DNA of 64,000 bases from positions 359,666 through 423,665 of the forward strand of contig NZ_LMCQ01000023.1 in the NCBI RefSeq assembly GCF_001424835.1, in the 5' to 3' direction. Origin of the DNA: Variovorax sp. Root318D1 (GTDB lineage Bacteria > Pseudomonadota > Gammaproteobacteria > Burkholderiales > Burkholderiaceae_C). The position numbers and the translations under genes are program-made. The notes below the pieces were generated by a model, which was not told where the DNA came from, did not search any database, and was given only the letters and a program-made list of their open reading frames with translations. Of this stretch, positions 16,700-26,267 are shown piece after piece. Position 1 is the first letter of the stretch, and every line of letters starts with the position of its first letter.

Positions 16700-17332
16700 A
16701 TGACGGAAGTACCTGAAACCGTGGTTTGCCCGGGCTGCGATGCGGTCTTCAGCCGTGCGCCGCTGCAGCCGCGCGAGGTGTCGCGCTGCGCCCGCTGCGG
16801 CACCGAGCTCTACCGCCATCCGGGCGACCAGCACCGCCGCATCCTGCCGCTCACGGTGGCGTGCCTGATCATGTTCGCCATTGCCAACCTGTTTCCGATC
16901 GTCGAGATCGAGCTCCAGGGCCTGCGCAGCCAGACCACGCTGGCCGGTGCGGTGGTGGTGCTGAGCACGGAGGGCATGTCGATCGTGGCGTTGCTGGTGC
17001 TGGCGACGACGCTCCTTTTTCCGCTGCTGCAGCTGTGCATCCTGGCCTACCTTCTGATTCCGCTCCAGCGCGAGCATCGGCCGGCCGGCTTTGCCATCCT
17101 GGTGCGTGCCATGCAGATGCTGCGGCCCTGGGGAATGATCGAGGTGTTCCTGCTCGGCGTGCTGGTGGCCATCGTCAAGCTGTCGAGCATGGCCACCGTG
17201 GTGGCCGGGCCGGCGCTCTGGGCCTTCATGGCATTGACGGTCATGCTGACTGCCGTGCTCTCGTTCAATCCCAACGCATTCTGGGAAATGACCTTTCGCC
17301 CGCCCGGCGAGCCCGAGGAGGAGGCGGCGTGA
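16700..17332 (+). CDS. pqiA: PqiA-type integral membrane protein, first half
   Basis: A 210-residue protein equal to one PqiA domain: an N-terminal rubredoxin-like zinc ribbon (CPGC near residue 10, CARC near 31) followed by four hydrophobic segments. E. coli PqiA is one chain of about 417 residues with two such units; here the halves are separate genes. PqiA is the inner-membrane partner of the PqiB MCE tunnel in envelope lipid transport. It overlaps the next gene by 4 bases (GTGA). Confidence 0.87.
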   Translation: MTEVPETVVCPGCDAVFSRAPLQPREVSRCARCGTELYRHPGDQHRRILPLTVACLIMFAIANLFPIVEIELQGLRSQTTLAGAVVVLSTEGMSIVALLVLATTLLFPLLQLCILAYLLIPLQREHRPAGFAILVRAMQMLRPWGMIEVFLLGVLVAIVKLSSMATVVAGPALWAFMALTVMLTAVLSFNPNAFWEMTFRPPGEPEEEAA

Positions 17333-18045
17333 TCGGTCCCTTCCGCCCGGTGGAGGACGATGAAGACGAAGCGCCCGTGGCAACGGCCGCTTCCCTCGGC
17401 CTCCTGGCCTGCCCGCATTGCGATGCCGTCTGGCGCGATGCCCAGGAGGGCGAACCCTGCGGCCGCTGCGGCACGCGCCTGCACACGCGCAAGCCCTACA
17501 GCCTGAACCGCACCTGGGCCTTCCTGATCGCGGCCTGCATCATGTACATACCGGCCAACCTGCTGCCGGTGATGATCACGCGCACGCTGTTCGGCGCGCA
17601 GTACGACACCATCCTGAGCGGCGTGATCTATTTCTGGGTGTCGGGCGCCTACGGGCTCGCGGCCATCATCTTCATCGCAAGCTTTTTGGTGCCGCTGTTC
17701 AAGCTCACGGTATTGATCCTGCTTGCCTTGCTGGCGCAGCGCGCAAGCAGCTGGCGGCGGCCCGAGCGGGCCAAGCTCTATCACATCATCGAGATCATCG
17801 GCCGCTGGTCGATGCTCGACGTGTTCGTGGTGTCGCTCCTCACCGGGTTGGTGCAGATCCAAGGTTTTGCGGTCATCAACGCGGGCGTGGGCATTGCGGC
17901 ATTCGGATCGGTGGTGGTGCTGACCATGCTGGCCTCGCTGAGCTTCGATCCCCGGCTCTCGTGGGACAGCAGGCAGCAGCAAGCCGAACATGAACGTGAA
18001 CGCGAGCAGCCGCTGCTCGACAACAGGGAAGAAAAGCCAGCATGA
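17329..18045 (+). CDS. pqiA: PqiA-type integral membrane protein, second half
   Basis: A 238-residue second PqiA domain starting with GTG at 17329, overlapping the stop of the first half. The zinc ribbon reads CPHC and CGRC near residues 28 and 46, followed by four membrane segments (FLIAACIMYIPANLLPVM begins the first). It has a short acidic N-terminus (PVEDDEDEAP) and a charged C-terminal tail. Translational coupling with both neighbours implies a fixed ratio with its partner. It overlaps pqiB by 4 bases. Confidence 0.87.
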   Translation: MIGPFRPVEDDEDEAPVATAASLGLLACPHCDAVWRDAQEGEPCGRCGTRLHTRKPYSLNRTWAFLIAACIMYIPANLLPVMITRTLFGAQYDTILSGVIYFWVSGAYGLAAIIFIASFLVPLFKLTVLILLALLAQRASSWRRPERAKLYHIIEIIGRWSMLDVFVVSLLTGLVQIQGFAVINAGVGIAAFGSVVVLTMLASLSFDPRLSWDSRQQQAEHEREREQPLLDNREEKPA

Positions 18046-19685
18046 GTGACGAAGAAGCCAGACCCGATCACAAACCGGCCCCGACGGGCCTCCCTCCGCC
18101 GCGCGTGGTACGGCGGCGCGAATGGCTGCCCTCGCTGATCTGGCTCATTCCTATCGTCGCCGCGCTGGTCGGCGTGATGCTGATCGCCAAGATCCTGATG
18201 GAGCGCGGGCCCGAGATCGTGCTGACCTTCGAGACCGCGGAGGGGCTGGAGGCCAACAAGACGGCCGTCAAGTACAAGGACGTGCAGATCGGCACGGTGC
18301 AGAGCCTGCGGCTTGCACGCGATCGCTCGCACGTCCGCGTGCAGGTGCAGCTCAACAAGGAAGCCGAGGGCTTCACCGCCGAAGACTCGCGCTTCTGGGT
18401 GGTGCGGCCTCGGCTCGACACCTCCGGCATTTCCGGCCTGGGCACCTTGCTGTCGGGTGCCTACATTGGCGCCGATGCGGGCGTGTCGAAGGAGACCGCG
18501 AGCGAGTTCAAGGGTTTGGAGGTGCCGCCCATCGTCACGCGCGATGCCTCGGGCCAGCAGTTCTTGCTGCGCGCGACCGACATCGGCTCGCTCGACGTGG
18601 GATCGCCGGTGTATTTCCGGCGCATCAAGGTCGGCCAGGTGGCGGCCTACCAGCTCGACGGCGACGGCCGCGGCGTGACGCTGCGCGTTTTCGTCAACGC
18701 GCCGTACGACAAGTTCGTGGGCGTCAACACGCGCTTCTGGCAGGCCAGCGGCATCGATGCGCAGCTGAGCGCGAGCGGGTTCACGCTGCGCACGCAATCG
18801 CTTGCCACCATCCTGCTCGGCGGCATCGCCTTCAAGGCGCCGGACGATGCGATGGGGCCGCTTGCCAAGGAGAACACGGCCTTCACGCTGGCGGAAGACG
18901 AGACCACCGCCATGAAGGAGCCCGATGGTCCGCCGCAGACGCTGCTGATGTACTTCAACCAGTCGCTGCGCGGCCTCTCGCCGGGTGCGCCGGTCGACTT
19001 CCGCGGCGTGGTGATCGGCGAGGTCAAGTCGATCGGCGTGGAGTTCGACCGGGCCGAGCGCGAGTTCCGCATGCCGGTGCTGGTGCAGGTGTACCCCGAC
19101 CGGCTGCGCCGCCGCGCGGGCGAAACCGGGGAAGAGTCGCGCGCCACGCAACAGGAGCGCCTGCGGTTCCTGACCGAGAAGGGGCTGCGCGCCCAGCTGC
19201 GCAACGGCAACCTGCTGACCGGCTCGGTCTACGTCGCGCTCGACTTCTTCCCGAAGGCGCCGCCGGCGAAGATCAACCTCGAGAAGAACCCGATCGAGCT
19301 GCCCACCGTGGCCAACAGCCTCGACGAGATCCAGTCGCAGGTGCAGGAGATCGCGAGCAAGCTCAACAAGGTGCCTTACGAGCAGATCGCGGGCGACCTG
19401 CGCACGACGCTCGCCGCGCTCAACAAGACGCTGGCCAGCACCGAGCAGGCCGTGACCCGCATCAACACCGACGTGACGCCCGAGCTCACCGCCGCCATGA
19501 AGGACGTGCGCAAGACCGTCAACAACGCCGAGCGCACGCTGGCCGACGATTCGCCACTACAGCAGGACATGCGCCAGACGCTGCGCGAGCTGACCCGTGC
19601 CGCGGGTTCGGTGCGCGTTCTGACGGACTATCTCGAACGCCATCCCGAGTCGCTTCTGCGCGGCAAACCGGACGACAAGAAATGA
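18042..19685 (+). CDS. pqiB: PqiB MCE-domain lipid transport protein
   Basis: A 547-residue MlaD/MCE protein. A single transmembrane helix lies at about residues 29-49 (WLPSLIWLIPIVAALVGVML), followed by three MCE domains in the periplasm (about 55-150, 170-260, 300-400) and a C-terminal helical region from about 420. In E. coli PqiB this forms a hexameric syringe-like tunnel carrying lipids between the membranes. The length matches E. coli PqiB (546). It overlaps pqiC by 4 bases. Confidence 0.9.
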   Translation: MSDEEARPDHKPAPTGLPPPRVVRRREWLPSLIWLIPIVAALVGVMLIAKILMERGPEIVLTFETAEGLEANKTAVKYKDVQIGTVQSLRLARDRSHVRVQVQLNKEAEGFTAEDSRFWVVRPRLDTSGISGLGTLLSGAYIGADAGVSKETASEFKGLEVPPIVTRDASGQQFLLRATDIGSLDVGSPVYFRRIKVGQVAAYQLDGDGRGVTLRVFVNAPYDKFVGVNTRFWQASGIDAQLSASGFTLRTQSLATILLGGIAFKAPDDAMGPLAKENTAFTLAEDETTAMKEPDGPPQTLLMYFNQSLRGLSPGAPVDFRGVVIGEVKSIGVEFDRAEREFRMPVLVQVYPDRLRRRAGETGEESRATQQERLRFLTEKGLRAQLRNGNLLTGSVYVALDFFPKAPPAKINLEKNPIELPTVANSLDEIQSQVQEIASKLNKVPYEQIAGDLRTTLAALNKTLASTEQAVTRINTDVTPELTAAMKDVRKTVNNAERTLADDSPLQQDMRQTLRELTRAAGSVRVLTDYLERHPESLLRGKPDDKK

Positions 19686-20314
19686 AGAAGAAAAAACCGT
19701 TCCTGCTTGCTGCTGCAGCAGCAGTGCTGATCGTTCTGGCAGGCTGCGCGAGCAAGCCCGACAACTACTACACGCTGGCAAGCACGGTGCCGGCTGCGGA
19801 GGTGGCGCCTTCGACCATCGGCAGCGCCGCGCCCCTCTACATCGAGCTGGCACCCGTGGCCGTGCCCGAACGGCTCGCACGGCCGCAGATGGTGGTGGGC
19901 CGACCGAATGGCGGCGTGCAGGTCGACGTGCTCGAGCAGCACCGCTGGGCCGCGTCGTTCGAGAACGAACTGCAGGACGCGCTCGCCAGCGGCATTGCGG
20001 CGCGGCTTGGTGCGCTCGACGTCACCAAGGGTGGCCGGCAAACGTCGCAGCCTGTGTGGCGCATCGCAGTGCAGGTGCGCCAGTTCGATGCGATCGATGG
20101 CGGCCGCGTGGATGCGGGCTTCAATTGGACGCTGCGTCGCTCCGACGAGACCCGCACGATGGTGTGCCAGCTGAACGTGGGTGAGCCGGTTGCGAGCGGC
20201 ATCGACGCGGTGGCGCAGGGGGCGCAGCACGTGACCGCGGCCGCGGCGGCGGCCATCGCGCGCAGCGTGAGCGCGGCGCGAACGAACGCGGCAGCGACCG
20301 CATGCGCGCCCTGA
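19682..20314 (+). CDS. pqiC: PqiC outer-membrane lipoprotein
   Basis: A 210-residue lipoprotein of the DUF330/ABC-type transport auxiliary family. A Lys-rich start and hydrophobic core end in the lipobox LAGC (Cys near residue 21), followed by the typical YYTLAS. PqiC anchors the PqiB tunnel at the outer membrane. The start overlaps the pqiB stop (ATGA). It closes the operon; a GC hairpin follows 10 bases later. Confidence 0.86.
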   Translation: MKKKKPFLLAAAAAVLIVLAGCASKPDNYYTLASTVPAAEVAPSTIGSAAPLYIELAPVAVPERLARPQMVVGRPNGGVQVDVLEQHRWAASFENELQDALASGIAARLGALDVTKGGRQTSQPVWRIAVQVRQFDAIDGGRVDAGFNWTLRRSDETRTMVCQLNVGEPVASGIDAVAQGAQHVTAAAAAAIARSVSAARTNAAATACAP

Positions 20315-20323
20315 TTTCTTTCT

Positions 20324-20344
20324 CCCTCCCCCTTTGGGGGAGGG
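20324..20344. repeat. GC-rich hairpin downstream of pqiC
   Basis: A perfect 9-base inverted repeat (CCCTCCCCC / GGGGGAGGG) with a TTT loop, 10 bases after the pqiC stop. There is no T-run after it, so it is a weak intrinsic terminator at best. It may instead be a short dispersed intergenic hairpin that limits read-through into the next MFS gene. Confidence 0.45.
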
Positions 20345-20408
20345 CAGGGGTGGGGGCACGACGGCGGGGGAAGGAGCAAGCCAGGAATCGAACAGATCGG
20401 AGATCACC

Positions 20409-21998
20409 ATGGCACAGATCGGAAAGGCGCCCTGCGACGAAACGCTGATCCTGCATGGCGCGAAGGCACAGGAGGGCGCCTGTCCCGATGCCTCCAAGCC
20501 GTGGGTGCTGGCCGCAGCCATCGTGGGGTCGAGCATGGCCTTCATCGACGGCACGGTCGTCAACGTGGCGCTGCCGGCCATCCAGGCCGACCTGCGCGCT
20601 ACGGCGTTCCAGGCTCAATGGGTGGTCGAGAGTTATGCCTTGCTGCTGGCGGCGCTGCTGCTGGTGGGCGGCGCGCTCGGCGACCATTTCGGGCGGCGCC
20701 GCATCTTCGCGATCGGCGTGGGGATCTTCGCCATCGCCTCGGTGGCCTGCGGGCTCTCGGCCAATGTGCAGCAGCTGATTGCCGCACGCGCGGCGCAGGG
20801 CATCGGCGGCGCCTTGCTGGTGCCCGGCAGCCTCGCGCTCATCAGCGCCGCATTTCCCGAGAAGGAACGCGGCAAGGCCATCGGCACATGGTCGGGCTTC
20901 AGCGGCATCACGGCGGCCGCGGGGCCGGTGCTCGGCGGCTTCCTGGTCGATCATTTCTCGTGGGCATGGGCCTTTCTCATCAACGTGCCGATGGCACTGC
21001 TCGTGATGTGGATCGTGTGGCGCCACGTGCCCGAAAGCCATGGCTCGTCAGCCAACGGCGGGCTCGACTTTCTCGGCGCGCTGCTGGCCACCGCCGGCCT
21101 GGGCGGCATCGTCTACGCGTTCATCGAAGCGCCCACGCAGCACTGGAACTCACCCGCGGTGCTGGCGGCACTGGCCATCGGCATCGTAGGCAGCGCGGGG
21201 TTCATTGCCGCGGAGCGCAAGGCACGCACGCCGATGCTGCCGCTGGCGCTGCTGCGCATCGGCAACTTCAGCGGTGCCAACCTGCTGACCTTGCTGCTGT
21301 ATGCGGCGCTGGGCGGCGGCTTGTATTTCTTCCCGCTCAACCTGATCCAGGTGCAGGGCTACTCGGCCACCGTGGCCGGCGCCGCGCTGCTGCCGTTCAT
21401 TCTCATCATGTTCGCGCTCTCGGGCTGGGCCGGCCAGCTGGTCGACCGCTTCGGCCCGCGGCTGCCGCTGGTGATCGGACCCGCGATTGCCGCCGTGGGC
21501 TTTGCACTGTTCGCGGTGCCCGGTGTCGGCGCGAGCTACTGGAGCGGCTTCTTTCCCGCGGTGGTGGTGCTGGGCTTCGGCATGACCGTGACCGTGGCAC
21601 CGCTTACCACCACCGTGATGAATGCGGTGGGGCCCGAGGAGGCGGGCGTGGCCTCGGGCGTCAACAACGCGGTGTCGCGCGCGGCCGCGGTGCTGGCCAT
21701 CGCTGTGTTCGGCGCGGTCATGGCCTGGGCCTTCGACGGCGCCTTGACGGAGAGCCTGCGCGGCATGGGCGCCTCGGCGCAGGTGTCGTCGTTTCTGGAA
21801 GGCGAACGCAGCAAGCTGGCCGGCGCCGCGCTGCCGCCGGGCGTGGACGCGGCCACGGCAGCGGCCTTGAAGCGCGCCGTCGCCGAATCCTTCGTGGCGG
21901 GTTTTCGCTGGGTAATGCTGCTGAGCGCGGGGCTGGCCGTGCTCAGTGCGCTGAGCGCGTGGTTGATGATCGGCGGCAAGCCTGCGAAAGCGCGGTAG
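20409..21998 (+). CDS. MFS transporter, DHA2-type, 14 TM
   Basis: A 529-residue drug:H+ antiporter starting MAQIGKAPCDETLIL, with GGAG 7-10 bases before the ATG. TM1 has MAFIDGTVVNVALPAIQ and motif A reads GDHFGRRRIFAIG. TM5 carries the motif C-like stretch AAAGPVLGGFLVD, typical of exporters. About 14 hydrophobic segments with a longer periplasmic loop near the C-terminus. The cytosolic tail is short. Substrate unknown. Confidence 0.86.
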   Translation: MAQIGKAPCDETLILHGAKAQEGACPDASKPWVLAAAIVGSSMAFIDGTVVNVALPAIQADLRATAFQAQWVVESYALLLAALLLVGGALGDHFGRRRIFAIGVGIFAIASVACGLSANVQQLIAARAAQGIGGALLVPGSLALISAAFPEKERGKAIGTWSGFSGITAAAGPVLGGFLVDHFSWAWAFLINVPMALLVMWIVWRHVPESHGSSANGGLDFLGALLATAGLGGIVYAFIEAPTQHWNSPAVLAALAIGIVGSAGFIAAERKARTPMLPLALLRIGNFSGANLLTLLLYAALGGGLYFFPLNLIQVQGYSATVAGAALLPFILIMFALSGWAGQLVDRFGPRLPLVIGPAIAAVGFALFAVPGVGASYWSGFFPAVVVLGFGMTVTVAPLTTTVMNAVGPEEAGVASGVNNAVSRAAAVLAIAVFGAVMAWAFDGALTESLRGMGASAQVSSFLEGERSKLAGAALPPGVDAATAAALKRAVAESFVAGFRWVMLLSAGLAVLSALSAWLMIGGKPAKAR

Positions 21999-24065
21999 CT
22001 ACTGCCGCGGCATCAGCTCGTAGAAGTCGAACCCGTTGCTGCGGCCGCCGAGGCACACCGCCAGGGTGTCTTCGATCTTGCGCCATTGCGCGAGCCGGTT
22101 GCGCCATTTGCGCACGCTGTGGCCTTCGTCGGGAAAGCTCATGTACTCGACCGGCCGGCCAAGCTTCTGGAGCGCGGCCACCACGTCGTCCGAATCCTGC
22201 CGCAGCACGCGCACGTCGTTGGCGCCGTGAATCACGAGCAGCGGCGCCGTGATGCGGTCGATCTGCGAGATGGGCGAATCCCGCAGCATGCGTTCGCGCT
22301 CCTCCGGCTTGTTGACGTCGCCGAAAAAGGCCGCGAAGTAGTGGCGGTTGCGCCAGAACGGCGGCCAGTTCTCGATCACGCGGGGCCAGTTGGCGACGCC
22401 CACCACGTCGATGCCGCAGCGGTAGTCGTGCGGCTTCTGGATGAGCTGGGCAAGCACGGAGAAACCGCCAAAGCTCCCGCCGAGCACGGCCATGCGTTTC
22501 GGGTCGGCCACGCCCTGGTCGATGGCCCATTGCACGGCTTCGGCAATGTCGCGCTGGAGCCGGCCGCTGGTTTCGAGGGCGCCGGCCATCATGAAGGCGC
22601 GCCCGTAGCCGGCGGAGCCGCGGTAGTTCACCTTGAGGACCGCATAGCCCCGGTTCGCCAGCATCTGCGTGGGAGTAAAACTACCGGATTGCCACGAGTC
22701 TCGGGCCCACGGGCCTCCGTGAATGTTCACCACGAGCGGCGCGGGCCCCTTGACGCCGCGCGGCCGCACCAGGTAGCCGTGCACCACGAGACCATCCGAC
22801 GCCTTGAACGAGAAGGGCTCCGAGGGCGAGAAGAGCTCTGCGGTTGGCTCGCGCGGCGGCGTGAGCCGCGTGAGTTGCCCGTTCGCACGGTCGAGCAGCA
22901 GTTCCACGGTTTCGTTCTCTGTGGTCGAACGCAGCACCATGCGGCGCTGGTCGTTGGCCATTCCCGCGGGGCGCGTGATGACGGGTTCGGCGTTCAGCCA
23001 GCCGCGCTCCCGGGCCGTCTTCACGGCACCGGCCACTTCGTTGCCCAGCGCGGCATCGAGATAGGCGATGCGCGGGCGGCCGGGTTCCGAGACGTACGCG
23101 AGCGGCGCTCCCTGCTGCGGCGGGAACACGCCGTAGTCGAGATCGACCGCCGCATCTTCCGCCAGCAGCCGCTCCGCGCCGGTGGCCAGGTCGACTTCGA
23201 CCATGGCGAGCTTGTCGCGGCCGACATTCGTCAACGTCCAGAGCCGCCCAGCGGCAAGGTCGATGCGCTGGGGCCAGAAGGAATCGAAGGCCTTCACCGT
23301 TCTGAAGGCGCGCCAGCCGCCGTCGGGCTGGCGCAGTTCCAGCAGCCGGTCGGAGCCGTCGGCGCTACCAAGCTGCCGCATGCGGCCCGCGAGTTCGCGC
23401 CGGGTGTCGATGAACCACGAGATCACGCGGCTGTCGGGTTCGCTGCGCGCAATCTCGCGCACGGTGCGCGTGCGGGCATCGCCTTCGAAAAGATCCATGC
23501 TGGAGCGGTCGCGCTGGTTGTTTGCGAAGTAGAAGGTGGCGCTGCCGGGCGCGCCCTGGCCCAGCATGGCCGAGCGCACGCCGGGCCAGGGCGTCACGGC
23601 CCAGGGCTTGGCACCCGGCGCCTCGGTGTCGAGCACGAAGATCTGCGTGTTCTCGTCGCCGGTGAAGTCCTTGAGGTAGGCTAGGTGGCGGCTGTCGGGC
23701 AGCCACGAGTAGGTAGGCCCGGACACGAAGGGCCGCGCCAGCGTGCCGGTCGCGAAGGTGCGGGTGCTGGCGCTATTGACCGTGGCGGCGTCGGCCGTCT
23801 TGCGCACGCCCAGGCCCACGTCGGTGCCGACCGTCTGCACCCACACCAGCTGCTGTCCGTCGGGCGAGAGCACATGGCCGTTGACCGCGTCGATGTTGGC
23901 GACGAAGCGACGCATGGGAACGAGCGGCGGCAGCGTGTTGTCCTGCCGCGCGGCAATCAGCGACGGGTGCGTGGGCCCGGTGGCGCAGCCGGAAAGAAGC
24001 GCAAGCGTGCCGCAGGCGGCCGCAAGAGCGATGCGCCAGCGGCTGGGGTTTCTGCTGTATCTCAT
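21999..24065 (-). CDS. S9-family prolyl-oligopeptidase lipoprotein
   Basis: A 688-residue peptidase. The ATG at 24065 gives an N-terminal signal with lipobox LLSGC, so it is probably an outer-membrane or periplasmic lipoprotein. A beta-propeller covers roughly residues 60-420, then an alpha/beta-hydrolase domain. The catalytic triad reads Ser near 528 (GGSFGGFS), Asp near 618 (HGANDVRV) and His near 648 (DEGHSVRK). Such enzymes cut short peptides after proline or similar residues. It is divergent from the two-component system and convergent with the MFS gene. Confidence 0.87.
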   Translation of the reverse strand: MRYSRNPSRWRIALAAACGTLALLSGCATGPTHPSLIAARQDNTLPPLVPMRRFVANIDAVNGHVLSPDGQQLVWVQTVGTDVGLGVRKTADAATVNSASTRTFATGTLARPFVSGPTYSWLPDSRHLAYLKDFTGDENTQIFVLDTEAPGAKPWAVTPWPGVRSAMLGQGAPGSATFYFANNQRDRSSMDLFEGDARTRTVREIARSEPDSRVISWFIDTRRELAGRMRQLGSADGSDRLLELRQPDGGWRAFRTVKAFDSFWPQRIDLAAGRLWTLTNVGRDKLAMVEVDLATGAERLLAEDAAVDLDYGVFPPQQGAPLAYVSEPGRPRIAYLDAALGNEVAGAVKTARERGWLNAEPVITRPAGMANDQRRMVLRSTTENETVELLLDRANGQLTRLTPPREPTAELFSPSEPFSFKASDGLVVHGYLVRPRGVKGPAPLVVNIHGGPWARDSWQSGSFTPTQMLANRGYAVLKVNYRGSAGYGRAFMMAGALETSGRLQRDIAEAVQWAIDQGVADPKRMAVLGGSFGGFSVLAQLIQKPHDYRCGIDVVGVANWPRVIENWPPFWRNRHYFAAFFGDVNKPEERERMLRDSPISQIDRITAPLLVIHGANDVRVLRQDSDDVVAALQKLGRPVEYMSFPDEGHSVRKWRNRLAQWRKIEDTLAVCLGGRSNGFDFYELMPRQ

Positions 24066-24130
24066 GTTCCTCGTCCCTCTTGGATGTCTTGATGCGCGGT
24101 CTTGTCCGCGCATCGATTCTGCCGGTGGCA

Positions 24131-24151
24131 ACCTTTGGCTTTGCCAAAGGT
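24131..24151. promoter_or_regulatory. Perfect 9-base inverted repeat upstream of response regulator
   Basis: ACCTTTGGC-TTT-GCCAAAGGT, 21 bases before the response regulator start and 65 bases upstream of the divergent S9 peptidase gene. It could be an operator for the response regulator or a small hairpin in a divergent transcript. No T-run follows it. Confidence 0.5.
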
Positions 24152-24172
24152 TGGCTCGCGCACAATGGCCGG

Positions 24173-24829
24173 GTGCACATCCTGCTGATCGAAGACGACC
24201 TCGACCTTGGCCGCGCCTTGCAGGCCGCGCTCAAGGTCGAGGGTCTCAGCAGCGAATGGCGCCGGCGTGCGGCCGACGCGCCACGCGCGCTGGACGCCAC
24301 CGTTTTCGATTGCGTGCTGCTCGATCTCTCGCTGCCCGACGGCAGCGGCCTGGATCTGCTCGCGCGCTGGCGGCGCGAGGGCAGCAGCCTTCCGGTCATC
24401 GTGATCACCGCGCGTTCGGCGGTGGAAGACCGGTTGGCCGGGCTCGATGGCGGTGCGGACGATTTCGTCATCAAACCCTTTGCCACCGCCGAGCTCATTT
24501 CCCGCATCCGCGCTGTGCTGCGCCGCTCGGCGCGGCAGGCCAGCGAGGTGTGGACCCTGGGTGCGCTGGCCATCGAGCCGCGCCGCCACATGGCCTCGCT
24601 GAACGGTGAGCCGCTGGAGCTGTCGCCGCGCGAATTCCGGCTTCTGCTCGAACTCGCGCGCGAGCCGGGCGCCGTGGTGGCCAAGGGTGCGCTTGCGCAA
24701 AAGCTGGAGCCGCTGGGCGAGCCCTTGGACTTTGCCGCGGTGGAAGTGCATGTGTCGAACCTGCGGCGCAAGATCGGCAGCGCGCTGGTGCACACGGTGC
24801 GCGGAGTGGGCTACATGCTCGCCTCATGA
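24173..24829 (+). CDS. OmpR-family response regulator
   Basis: A 218-residue response regulator starting at GTG (VHILLIEDDLDLG), the normal N-terminus; the open frame runs further upstream to 24080 without family similarity. The receiver domain has acidic pocket EDD at residues 6-8, phospho-acceptor Asp51 and the Lys in IKPF near residue 101. A C-terminal winged-helix DNA-binding domain ends with VRGVGYML. It overlaps the kinase gene by 4 bases. The CACAAT box stands 6 bases before the GTG, so the mRNA may be leaderless. Confidence 0.88.
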   Translation: MHILLIEDDLDLGRALQAALKVEGLSSEWRRRAADAPRALDATVFDCVLLDLSLPDGSGLDLLARWRREGSSLPVIVITARSAVEDRLAGLDGGADDFVIKPFATAELISRIRAVLRRSARQASEVWTLGALAIEPRRHMASLNGEPLELSPREFRLLLELAREPGAVVAKGALAQKLEPLGEPLDFAAVEVHVSNLRRKIGSALVHTVRGVGYMLAS

Positions 24830-26202
24830 TGAGCGGCAGGCTGTGGCGCCCCACGCTCGTGCAGCGTGTCTTTCTGGCCGTGCTGCTGGCCTTCGTCTTC
24901 GTGCTGCTGGCACTGCAGGCGTACATGTACGTCAACTTCCGGCAGTCGCTAGCCGTCGACCAGGGCTTGAGCAAGCTCGGCCGGTCGCTCACGCAAGCAA
25001 TTTCGCAGCTCGACGACGAGGCCAGCGTTCGCGCGGTCATCGTGTCGACGGAGACGATCTACAAGACCCTTCGCATCAGCGGCAATCCGCCGGGAACGCT
25101 GCGGTTCCAGCTCTGGGACCGCGGCGGCAGGCTGGTCTATTCGTCACCCGGGATACAGGGCGAGCTTCTTGCGGGGCCTCTGCGGCAGGTGACCACCCAA
25201 GACATCGGCGGCGAACCGTACTGGGTCTACCAGGATGAAACGCCGCACTGGTCGCTGCGCCTCGCGGAGCCCGAGCGCACCTTTGCCAAGGTGCTGCACA
25301 ACAACACGCGCAACATGCTGCCCTATCTGCTGCTCGCATTTCCGATCGTGCTGCTGCCGGTCTGGCTCGCGGTGAAGCATGGGCTGCGGCCATTGCGTCG
25401 GTTGGCCGACGGTATCGGCCATCGCAAGGCCACCGACCTTTCACCCCTGGGCGTGGACCCGCCCTATGCCGAGCTCAGGCCGTTGACCTCGGCGCTCGAG
25501 CGCATGCTGCAGCAGCTGCGCGACAAGGTGCAGCGCGAGCGCGCCTTCGTGCACGACGCGGCCCATGAGCTGCGAACGCCGATGGCCGTCATCGCAGCCC
25601 AGGCGCACGCGCTGGCGGGTGCGGGCACGGACGAAGACCGGGCGCGCGCGCAGGCCCATCTGGAACAGGCGATCGCGCGGGCCTCGCACCTGACACAGCA
25701 ACTGCTCGACCTGGCGCTGCTCGACGAGGCCCAGCCGGCCGCGCCAAGGCGCATCGACGTTGCGCAGTTCGCGCGGGAAATTCTGGCCCAGGCAGCGCCG
25801 CGCGCGTTGGCGCGCCGCATCGAGCTGACCTTCGATGCGGCCGACAACCTCGGTGCCTCCATCGACGTACCGGCGTTCCAGTCGATCCTGGAGAACCTGC
25901 TGAACAACGCCATCCGCTATGTACATGACGGCGGCCAGGTGGCCGTGACGCTGCGCGCGGAAGACGAGGGAATGGTGCTCACCGTGGCTGACGATGGCCC
26001 CGGAATACCGGCCACCGAGCGCGAGCAGGTGTTCGAGCGCTTCTATCGCGGGGCGGGCCATGAGGCGAGCGGCTCAGGCCTCGGCCTTTCCATCGTCAGG
26101 CAGGCCGTCGCCCGGATGGAGGGCAGGGTCGAAGTGACCGAAGGCCTGTCGAACAAGGGTGTGGCTTTTCGCGTCGTGCTGCCGGTGGTGTCCGAGGGTT
26201 GA
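24826..26202 (+). CDS. Sensor histidine kinase
   Basis: A 458-residue membrane kinase of the QseC/PmrB-like layout. TM1 lies at about residues 14-34, a periplasmic sensor of about 130 residues follows, TM2 at about 162-180, then a HAMP-like linker. The phospho-acceptor is His247 in DAAHELRTPM. The ATPase domain has N-box LENLLNNAIRY, G1 VADDGPGIP and G2 GSGLGLSIV. The start codon overlaps the response regulator stop. Signal unknown; target could include the divergent S9 peptidase. Confidence 0.88.
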   Translation: MMSGRLWRPTLVQRVFLAVLLAFVFVLLALQAYMYVNFRQSLAVDQGLSKLGRSLTQAISQLDDEASVRAVIVSTETIYKTLRISGNPPGTLRFQLWDRGGRLVYSSPGIQGELLAGPLRQVTTQDIGGEPYWVYQDETPHWSLRLAEPERTFAKVLHNNTRNMLPYLLLAFPIVLLPVWLAVKHGLRPLRRLADGIGHRKATDLSPLGVDPPYAELRPLTSALERMLQQLRDKVQRERAFVHDAAHELRTPMAVIAAQAHALAGAGTDEDRARAQAHLEQAIARASHLTQQLLDLALLDEAQPAAPRRIDVAQFAREILAQAAPRALARRIELTFDAADNLGASIDVPAFQSILENLLNNAIRYVHDGGQVAVTLRAEDEGMVLTVADDGPGIPATEREQVFERFYRGAGHEASGSGLGLSIVRQAVARMEGRVEVTEGLSNKGVAFRVVLPVVSEG

Positions 26203-26267
26203 CAAGCACCTCCCACGGCCTGGATATTGAACCCTGAGGTTCATCATCGAAGACACAGGAGATTCCC

